DNA of 37,411 nucleotides, taken from an uncultured Oscillospiraceae bacterium. Its GTDB lineage: Bacteria > Bacillota > Clostridia > Oscillospirales > Oscillospiraceae. The notes beneath the pieces are model-generated. The model was not told the origin of the DNA, searched no databases, and was given only the letters and a program-made list of their open reading frames with translations. Both the position numbers and the translations under genes were made by a program. This document shows, piece after piece, positions 25,319-31,318 of this stretch (its first letter is position 1; each line of letters begins with the position of its first letter). The DNA is taken from the NCBI GenBank assembly GCA_944385785.1, contig CALWYO010000054.1, positions 1 to 37,411 on the forward strand, read 5' to 3'.

Positions 25319-25350
25319 ATCGGTCGGAAGGGGAAGCCCTCCCGACCGAT
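25319..25350 (-). terminator. Intercistronic hairpin between the AllA-like and epimerase genes
   Basis: A 9-bp perfect stem (25350-25342 with 25327-25319) encloses a G/C-rich loop. The downstream tail is AT-rich but lacks a true T-run, so it may be a weak terminator or an RNA-processing/stability hairpin that sets lower expression of the epimerase gene. Confidence 0.5.
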
Positions 25351-25367
25351 AACAGGTTATTATAAAG

Positions 25368-25862
25368 TTATATTTCTACCTCAATCCTATCGTCGCCCTC
25401 AAGGAAAGTGGCACACATATCGTTGCCGTAGGTGCGCTGAGGCAGCATGCACATGATGTGGGTCACGTCGGTGTTATAGACGAACTGTCTGCCGTGAAGA
25501 ACGCCGGGGTTGAGCTTAACATATGTGCCCTGGGGAACGTGGAAGGCCTCGATGGTGTTGGGGTCCACGTTACGGCCGCTGGGGCCGACAAAAATAACGC
25601 AGTCTCCGTCAATAGGAAGCAGGCCCTCGCAGGTGTACTGATGGTATTCCACCATGGAAATTATGTTCTCGCCCTTGGCAACTCTGCATATAGACACGGA
25701 GGTAGGAGTAGTCTGAGCAAAGAAGATCTGAAGCCTATCGGGATAAAACTCGTTGGAGCGGCCCGGGCCCTCAGGGCGGAAGGAGTCGTCTGTAAGTGAT
25801 GCGTAGTCGCCGTATTTGCGGAATTTCTCAAGAGAAAGTTCCTGAACTTTTATTTTTAACAT
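25368..25862 (-). CDS. AllA-like (ureidoglycolate lyase-type) cupin protein
   Basis: The 164-residue protein has the ureidoglycolate-lyase/AllA-like cupin pattern: EYHQYTCEGLLPIDGDCVIFVG in the middle and VPQGTYVKLNPGVLHGRQF near the end, with conserved His and Glu. AllA releases urea from ureidoglycolate, but there is no purine or allantoin gene here. All neighbours are sugar enzymes, so a different substrate is likely, for example a sugar isomerisation or ring-opening step. I start at ATG 25862 with AAAGGTGA upstream; longer frames add residues without a ribosome site. It is fifth in the operon, 77 bases after the isomerase stop. Confidence 0.7.
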   Translation of the reverse strand: MLKIKVQELSLEKFRKYGDYASLTDDSFRPEGPGRSNEFYPDRLQIFFAQTTPTSVSICRVAKGENIISMVEYHQYTCEGLLPIDGDCVIFVGPSGRNVDPNTIEAFHVPQGTYVKLNPGVLHGRQFVYNTDVTHIMCMLPQRTYGNDMCATFLEGDDRIEVEI

Positions 25863-25939
25863 ATCTGTCACCTTTCTTAAACCGTGGGCGCCACTAAGGG
25901 CGCCCACTAAAAAATAGAGTGAATAAAGTGAATAAGCGA

Positions 25940-27331
25940 TTAGAGGCTGCGAGGACCGTCAGCATCTGGATGGTCAAATATGAGACCAAGATAACGAGCG
26001 GCTTCCTTCAGCGCCGCCTGATAATTACCGTACATACCACCCACATGGTGTATATATGGACCATACATCAGGCGATCTTCCCATTTTGCCCAGTCGTCGG
26101 TTTCAAACCATACATAAGTACCGGTAGTCTCAGGGCCGGTTGTAGCTTTGCCTTCGCCGGCGAAGAGATAATAATCCTCGCCAAGATCGTCAAAGCGGGC
26201 AACAGTTATTGGACCCTGTTTCAGATACCAATGCTCCTGACCGCGATCGGACATGCATGCAGCGCAGCCGCTATCCTTAAGGGAATAGGGGAATGGGCCG
26301 CAGTGCCAGAGCAGCTCTGCATTGTCGTTCTGCGGATGACGAATGGTAAGGTCAGCAAAGAACTGAACCTCCTCATAGAGACCAACAGCTCTCATGATTG
26401 CAAGCGTAACAGCTCCGTTAACATCGGTTTCGCAGGAGATGGGAAGTCCTTCGTCTGCCATCTCTCCCAGCGTCATGCAGGGAGGCACGCTGGCAATGGC
26501 GTTGAAAGCAGACCAGCACTCCATGGCGCCGACAGTACAGCCGTTCTGAAGCATAAGCTCTTTAGTGGCCATCTTGATGCCCGCCACTAACTTCGCGTTT
26601 TCCTCAGGCATTTTACTGAAATCGATGCGGGAAGTGAGATCGGCAAAATAGTTCTTGAAGTCCTCGCCGTTTTCAGCAACAATCTTTTTGGCGAGATTTA
26701 CTATGGATATGGGTGAGATAGGCACAGTAATGATGCCGAACCTGTTCATCAGGGCAGCCTCATCGGTCATAACACTCATAAAGGACGCAGGACGTGCACC
26801 TATTTTTGCAATTCTAAGGCCTTTCATTGCCTTAACAACTGCTGCAGCTCTGAGAAATGTAACAAAGCCATTCTTAAACTTCTCATCTTCAGTCTCGCAG
26901 TTTGTGATGTAGCTGAATGTAACGCCAAGACGACGCATTACCTTTGTAGAGGCGAACATTCCGCACTGAGTATCTCTGCCGCGCTGAGCGTCGGTGTTGG
27001 GAACTGCATCCCTGGCGCCCCAGACAAGTGTAGGCAGCTTGAAAGCTCCGGCAATAACAGCGGCTACCTGCTCCTCGCCAAAATCGCAGAAAGGAACAAA
27101 CAGAGCGTCGATATTGGCGGCCTTGAGCTTCGCCACTACCTTCTCTACGTCGCCCGGCTTGAAGGCGATGCCGTTTTCGCATATGTCGTCTATGTTGACG
27201 TATTCTACTACGCCGGGCTTAATTTCATCTATAACCTTCATAAAGCGGTCCTTCTGACGCTTGGCTTCATCCATGCTCAGCATGAAACGCTTGGTGGGAA
27301 CTATGCCCAGTGTTAAGGTCTGTTTATACAT
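25940..27331 (-). CDS. L-fucose/L-arabinose isomerase family protein
   Basis: The 463-residue protein belongs to the FucI/AraA-like aldose-ketose isomerase fold. It has an N-terminal Rossmann-like part (LFVPFCDFGEEQVAAVIAG) and a C-terminal metal-binding part. Likely metal ligands are the Glu in GAMECWSAF, the Asp in SCETDVNGA and the His in LLWHCGPFP. It is shorter than E. coli FucI (about 590), as usual for the broad family also used for other sugars. ATG 27331 has AAGGGGGA upstream, and the gene overlaps the PfkB stop by eight bases, so translation is coupled. It should turn an aldose into the ketose that the neighbouring kinase uses. Confidence 0.88.
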   Translation of the reverse strand: MYKQTLTLGIVPTKRFMLSMDEAKRQKDRFMKVIDEIKPGVVEYVNIDDICENGIAFKPGDVEKVVAKLKAANIDALFVPFCDFGEEQVAAVIAGAFKLPTLVWGARDAVPNTDAQRGRDTQCGMFASTKVMRRLGVTFSYITNCETEDEKFKNGFVTFLRAAAVVKAMKGLRIAKIGARPASFMSVMTDEAALMNRFGIITVPISPISIVNLAKKIVAENGEDFKNYFADLTSRIDFSKMPEENAKLVAGIKMATKELMLQNGCTVGAMECWSAFNAIASVPPCMTLGEMADEGLPISCETDVNGAVTLAIMRAVGLYEEVQFFADLTIRHPQNDNAELLWHCGPFPYSLKDSGCAACMSDRGQEHWYLKQGPITVARFDDLGEDYYLFAGEGKATTGPETTGTYVWFETDDWAKWEDRLMYGPYIHHVGGMYGNYQAALKEAARYLGLIFDHPDADGPRSL

Positions 27332-28289
27332 GATAAATCCCCCTTCTATAATACTCCACCCGCTGATCAAGTTCGGTGTAATCAATCTCACCTGTGGCCA
27401 GGAAGCGTTCTACCATCTCTTTAGTAGGAATGCCGCTTCTGCCACCAATTCGGGTGCACTTTATAGCCGATACCGCTGAAGCATATCTTGCGCTCTCCCG
27501 TGCGTCCATTCCATATACCAGCGCAGCTACATATGCGCCGTGGAATACGTCTCCAGCTCCAAGGGTATCTGTTGCGTCAACATGGAAAGCAGGAAGCTCA
27601 AAATACCCAGTTTCCTCCGAGTATCCGACGCAACCCTTTTCTCCAAATGTGAAGACAACTATTGACGGGCCTTTTGCGGCTACTGCCTTGCAGTTGGCCT
27701 CATAATTAGTATCTTCAAAAAGCGCGTTGTACACAAACTCAGAGCCGACAAAAGCATCTACCAGCCCGATGTTTTCCATAAGAGCCTCATTATAGTTATC
27801 GGCGTCTATAAAAATTTTCGCACCGGCATCACGAGCAGTGAGTGTGGCTTTTTTTACGACTTCGCTGAAGTGAGCAACATAAAAATATTTTGTATTTTTT
27901 AAGAGCTCTTCGTCGATCTCTTCATAGCGGATTGGCTCTGTTGTACCGCCAGTACCCAATATGCTGCGGCCCATTGTTTCTTTGTCGCTCAGTACGACGT
28001 TGAACATGGTGTACTGGCCGGGACGCAAAAGCATATTGTCAACATTTATATTGTGACGCTGAAAATCATTATAGCAGTATCTGCCGAAGAGATCGTCGCC
28101 CATGGCCCCGATAATAGCGCAGCTTACCCCTTGTCTGGCAGAAGAAATTATACCGCTTGCAACTTTTCCTCCGCCCTGCCAGCTGCAGGCATTTACCCTG
28201 ACGCCTTGATTGGGCTTTGGCAGATGATCAAGGTTCATTACAAAATCCTGACAAGGGGAATCGATGCCAACAACATCAAACTTTTTCAT
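27324..28289 (-). CDS. PfkB-family carbohydrate kinase
   Basis: The 321-residue kinase has the ribokinase fold. The N-terminal substrate site has GGGKVASG and AMGDDLFG, and the C-terminal ATP/anion-hole signature is DATDTLGAGDVFHGAY (about 247-262) with the catalytic Asp. The N-terminal GIDSPCQDFVM has a Cys where many members have a simpler loop. In context it would phosphorylate the ketose made by the isomerase, giving the substrate of the class II aldolase. It lies 11 bases after the aldolase stop and overlaps the isomerase start. Confidence 0.93.
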   Translation of the reverse strand: MKKFDVVGIDSPCQDFVMNLDHLPKPNQGVRVNACSWQGGGKVASGIISSARQGVSCAIIGAMGDDLFGRYCYNDFQRHNINVDNMLLRPGQYTMFNVVLSDKETMGRSILGTGGTTEPIRYEEIDEELLKNTKYFYVAHFSEVVKKATLTARDAGAKIFIDADNYNEALMENIGLVDAFVGSEFVYNALFEDTNYEANCKAVAAKGPSIVVFTFGEKGCVGYSEETGYFELPAFHVDATDTLGAGDVFHGAYVAALVYGMDARESARYASAVSAIKCTRIGGRSGIPTKEMVERFLATGEIDYTELDQRVEYYRRGIYHV

Positions 28290-28300
28290 AGTCTCGCCCT

Positions 28301-29155
28301 TTACAGGCTGAACTTGTTGGGGTTGAGAAGGCGAATCTTGCTTCTTACAAATGATACCATTGCTTCCTCAATGCCAACCATTACAGCACGTCCGGAAGCT
28401 CTCTCCATCTCGTCATATTTTGTGTCTTTAAGAGCATTGAAGAAAGCCCGGTCATATTCAGTAGCGATATTGAATTTGCTCATACCCTGGTTTACAGCTT
28501 CCTGCATCTGCCAATCAGGAATATCTGAACCACCATGGAGAACCAGGGGAATAGGTAACTTAGCGCGAAGAGCCTTAATACGGTCGAAATCCAGGTTCGG
28601 AGTAACTATGTATACACCGTGAGCATTTCCTACGGCGACGGCCAGGCTGTGGCAGCCTGTACGCTGAACAAAGTCAACGGCCTGGTCAACATTGGTGTAG
28701 TGATCACTGTTTTGAATGTCGTCTATACTGCTGCCGCTTCCAACATGGCCCAGCTCAGCCTCAATATCGACGCCCCAGATAGCGGCGGTCTCAACGACTC
28801 TCTTTGTGAGAGCGACATTCTCCTCATAAGGAAGGGCAGAACCGTCGACCATTACCGAGGGATAACCATCGCGTATTCCTGCGACGGCGATTTCGAATGT
28901 GCGGGAGTGGTCCAGATGTACGCCTACAGGGACAGATGCTTTCGCAGCCAAGTCCTTTGCAATATAGCTTACATATTTGTTAGCCATATGCCCTTCGAGA
29001 CCAGGGAAGTACTGGATAATGATAGGAACTTTTTCCTCTTCTGCAGCCTGGATTGCATACTTGATGGTCTCGAAAGTGAACATGTTGACAGCGGCAACGC
29101 CGTATTTGTTTTCTGTGGCGTGTTTAAGAATATCATTTACTTTTGCTAATGGCAT
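28301..29155 (-). CDS. Class II (zinc) ketose-bisphosphate-type aldolase
   Basis: The 284-residue protein matches the FbaA/GatY/KbaY family. Visible motifs are VGVHLDHS with the catalytic Asp and first metal His (near 78-85), IEAELGHVGS (near 131), GNAHGVY with a second His, and LHGGSDIP with a third His and the phosphate-binding glycines. It cleaves a ketose phosphate to dihydroxyacetone phosphate and an aldehyde. In this operon, with only a PfkB kinase, the substrate could be a ketose-1-phosphate or bisphosphate. The gene is second, 55 bases after the reductase, with AAGGGGG before its ATG. Confidence 0.93.
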   Translation of the reverse strand: MPLAKVNDILKHATENKYGVAAVNMFTFETIKYAIQAAEEEKVPIIIQYFPGLEGHMANKYVSYIAKDLAAKASVPVGVHLDHSRTFEIAVAGIRDGYPSVMVDGSALPYEENVALTKRVVETAAIWGVDIEAELGHVGSGSSIDDIQNSDHYTNVDQAVDFVQRTGCHSLAVAVGNAHGVYIVTPNLDFDRIKALRAKLPIPLVLHGGSDIPDWQMQEAVNQGMSKFNIATEYDRAFFNALKDTKYDEMERASGRAVMVGIEEAMVSFVRSKIRLLNPNKFSL

Positions 29156-29210
29156 ATAAAAACCCCCTTGCCGATTATATGAAAAACTTATACGTTACAA
29201 AATAAGACGA

Positions 29211-30173
29211 TCAACCAATTGCGAGCTCATCGAGCTTTTTGTTGAGACGATCGAACTCTTCGTCAGTGAGGCTCCAGTCAAATGTCGCACAGTTTTCCTG
29301 AGCCTCTTTGACGTTGGAAAGTCCGCACAGAGCAGTGCCGACGAAATCCTGCTGAGTGCTCCAGTTGATGGCAACCTGGGCGACAGGCTTATTATGAGCC
29401 TCGGCAATCTCGTCCATAACCTTCAGAAGCTCCATAACCTTTGAGAATTTGGGCTCTTTGAAGAAATCATAGAATGTGTTGCGGATATCGCGCTCATTCT
29501 CGAACTTGGGGATCTCACGGTAAGCGCCTGTGAGTATTCCGGAGCCAAGGGAGCCATAGGTGAGAGAGTTAATGCCCTTCTCATATGCCCACTTCATAAG
29601 CTTCTCGTCTCTGCGGTTGACCATGGAATACGGCGGCTGGATAACGTCTACCTGACCCCATTCCTCGGCGGCGAGTATTTGCTCTTCGTTGAAGTTTGAC
29701 AGACCAATGTAGCGTATATATCCGCGCTTTTTCAGTACGTTCAGAGCTGACATGGTCTCGGCTATATCGGTAGCCGGATCGGGCCAGTGAATGAAATAAA
29801 AGTCAATATAGTCGGTTCCCAGGAGATTAAGGGAAGTCTGAATTTCGCGCATAATGTTTTTATAGCTGGCGTCACGCATATTGCCGCGGGTAACCGGCGA
29901 AGCGTAAGGTACAAGCCCACATTTTGTCGATATCAGGAGCTTGCTGCGATCAAAATGCTGGATTGCCTCGCCGACAATCTTTTCGGAGGCGCCAGTGCCG
30001 TAGCAGGGAGCGGTGTCGATTAAGTTAACGCCGCCGTCCAATGCAGCCTGAATAGCCTCTATAGCATCATTTCGGTTGACGTTGCCGTAGCGTCCGGACT
30101 CTCCAATGGCCCAAGTACCTACTGCGAGTTCGGATACATCTACATTAGCGTTTTTAAAATGTTTATAGCGCAT
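29211..30173 (-). CDS. Aldo/keto reductase
   Basis: The 320-residue (alpha/beta)8 NADPH- or NADH-dependent reductase keeps the catalytic tetrad: Asp in LIDTAPCYG, Tyr in CYGTGASE, Lys in ISTKCG and His in FIHWPDP. IGLSNFN and the C-terminal GTALCGLSN contribute to cofactor binding. It resembles the L-glyceraldehyde-3-phosphate/L-fucose-dehydrogenase-like groups. As first gene in an operon that contains an aldolase, it probably reduces the aldehyde released by cleavage, or oxidises or reduces the sugar itself. GGAGG lies 7 bases before the ATG, and a consensus promoter is about 65 bases upstream. Confidence 0.93.
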   Translation of the reverse strand: MRYKHFKNANVDVSELAVGTWAIGESGRYGNVNRNDAIEAIQAALDGGVNLIDTAPCYGTGASEKIVGEAIQHFDRSKLLISTKCGLVPYASPVTRGNMRDASYKNIMREIQTSLNLLGTDYIDFYFIHWPDPATDIAETMSALNVLKKRGYIRYIGLSNFNEEQILAAEEWGQVDVIQPPYSMVNRRDEKLMKWAYEKGINSLTYGSLGSGILTGAYREIPKFENERDIRNTFYDFFKEPKFSKVMELLKVMDEIAEAHNKPVAQVAINWSTQQDFVGTALCGLSNVKEAQENCATFDWSLTDEEFDRLNKKLDELAIG

Positions 30174-30239
30174 GTTCTGTCCTCCATTTCATTTTCGTTT
30201 TTCTAACAGCTCAATTATATTCTTCAACAATACGCTCTT

Positions 30240-30268
30240 ATTATAGTTAATGAGCTTTTGTTTGTCAA
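30240..30268 (-). promoter_or_regulatory. Full-consensus promoter of the sugar operon
   Basis: On the minus strand TTGACA (30268-30263), exactly 17 bases, and TATAAT (30245-30240) match the sigma-A consensus in all positions. The -10 lies 67 bases before the reductase start. Such a strong promoter implies a repressor. The next 160 bases upstream (30269-30430) are AT-rich with only a short imperfect repeat (TGTTTCATAACA); I see no gene there. Confidence 0.85.
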
Positions 30269-30420
30269 CAATGTTTCATAACAAAGTTAAAAGGTCTAAA
30301 TGACAACTTTTGCAAAGATAATAATTGTATTTTTGTTGTTTTTGTCGGAATAACAGAATAAATCTTGCAAAAAGGTAGGGATGGAAATAGATTTTTTAAA
30401 AAAGAAATTTCTGATAACTG

Positions 30421-30478
30421 AAGGGAAAACTAAAACATACAGAGACAGCGCGGAAATTTCTGCGCTGTCTCTGTATGT
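30421..30478 (-). terminator. Terminator after the PAS gene
   Basis: On the minus strand a 17-bp perfect stem (30478-30462 with 30451-30435) encloses a 10-base loop and runs into TTTTAGTTTTCC. It separates the PAS gene from the sugar operon promoter. Confidence 0.88.
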
Positions 30479-30502
30479 AAGCTGAGAAATATATAATCGA
30501 TT

Positions 30503-30850
30503 TTAAAGCTGCTGATTGAGTTCAAAACGCTCAAAGAAGCCGATAAGTTTTCCCGAGTCATCTCTTACAGGCTGCATATAGAGCCGGAGATTACGGCTGT
30601 TTACCTTTAAAAATATCTCTTTTCCATCGCTTTTCATTTTTTCAAATGCAGCTTGAATATGGGCCTTAGAACTCTCCATATCGTGGCAATCAAAGATAGA
30701 CTTACCTATTAGAGGTCCGTATCCGCGCTCTTTATAATAGTGATATTCGGCGTAACGGTTCATAAAACGGATGGTGTATGTGTCGTCAACAAATACTATT
30801 GGATATGGGTAGCTGTCAAGTATGCCTTTCATAATGACGTTGATATCCAT
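30503..30850 (-). CDS. Small single-domain PAS protein
   Basis: The 115-residue protein is essentially one PAS domain. DSYPYPIVFVDDTYTIRFMNRYAE opens the fold (given here as DSYPYPIVFVDD and the following strand), IGKSIFDCH is the conserved mid-loop with a Cys-His pair, and LRLYMQPVRDDSGKLIGFFE forms the last strands. No output domain is attached, so it may act by binding a partner or sense a ligand or cofactor; the FDCH segment resembles DUF438-linked PAS domains. I start at ATG 30850 with AAGGAG upstream. It has its own promoter and terminator and lies between the sugar operon and the isomerase-CoA-ligase fusion gene. Confidence 0.75.
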   Translation of the reverse strand: MDINVIMKGILDSYPYPIVFVDDTYTIRFMNRYAEYHYYKERGYGPLIGKSIFDCHDMESSKAHIQAAFEKMKSDGKEIFLKVNSRNLRLYMQPVRDDSGKLIGFFERFELNQQL

Positions 30851-30866
30851 TTTATCTCCTTCCTGA

Positions 30867-30883
30867 CGTAAGCTGGGCTTACG
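30867..30883 (-). promoter_or_regulatory. Short hairpin just before the PAS ribosome site
   Basis: CGTAAGC and GCTTACG (7-bp perfect stem, 3-base loop) end about four bases before the AAGGAG-containing stretch of the PAS gene. It could limit translation start or protect the message end. Confidence 0.4.
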
Positions 30884-30962
30884 CCCCCAGTTATGTGCAG
30901 CCAACATGCTTAAGGGACCTATGGCGGCATTAACGGCGCTTACAGTGACCCTTTCACATTTA

Positions 30963-30990
30963 ATAATACCTGTCTACCGGAAAATGTCAA
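30963..30990 (-). promoter_or_regulatory. Promoter of the PAS gene
   Basis: On the minus strand TTGACA (30990-30985) and TATTAT (30968-30963) are 16 bases apart. The expected leader is about 105 bases. Confidence 0.65.
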
Positions 30991-31152
30991 GAAGCGCCGA
31001 CTTGTATGATAGATACAGGTTATTGAAAGACATGGACAGATGTGCTTTTGACGGTTTTAGAGCCCTTATTAGCTCAGAGAACTGAAATCCATATTGTGAA
31101 AAACAACAGAAAATTGAGGTAAATAACGTAAAAAGTACTGTAGTATCAATAC

Positions 31153-31181
31153 TTGACAACTATTTTAAAATATCGTAAATT
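31153..31181 (+). promoter_or_regulatory. Promoter of the isomerase-acyl-CoA synthetase fusion gene
   Basis: TTGACA (31153-31158), a 17-base spacer and TAAATT (31176-31181). The leader to the ATG is about 130 bases, long for a plain mRNA. It includes a GC-rich stretch (31261-31288) followed by ATTTTATTTTTT. Confidence 0.7.
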
Positions 31182-31318
31182 TATTTATATTTATTCAGTT
31201 AATTTGCAGGCCTGGTTATGTTGTTATTTCCCGCATGACGGAAGGATTATAGTGCTGCTGTCCCTGGGAACCCGATTGGGCCTGGGGATTTTATTTTTTA
31301 GTGAAAGGATTTGTGCTG

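Larger units (their letters stand above)
30851..31318. other. Divergent control region between the PAS gene and the fusion gene
   Basis: These 468 bases hold a PAS promoter (30963-30990) with a leader hairpin (30867-30883) on one side, and the fusion-gene promoter (31153-31181) with a leader of about 130 bases on the other. A 61-codon minus-strand frame at 30974-31159 covers both promoters and has no family features. I see no other gene. Confidence 0.6.

Noticed and set aside
25919..26590. 223-codon plus-strand frame opposite the isomerase
   Set aside because: Antisense to a well-supported gene and without recognisable features.
30974..31159. 61-codon minus-strand frame between the PAS and fusion genes
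   Set aside because: It covers both promoters of the region, has no ribosome site and no family match that I recognise.
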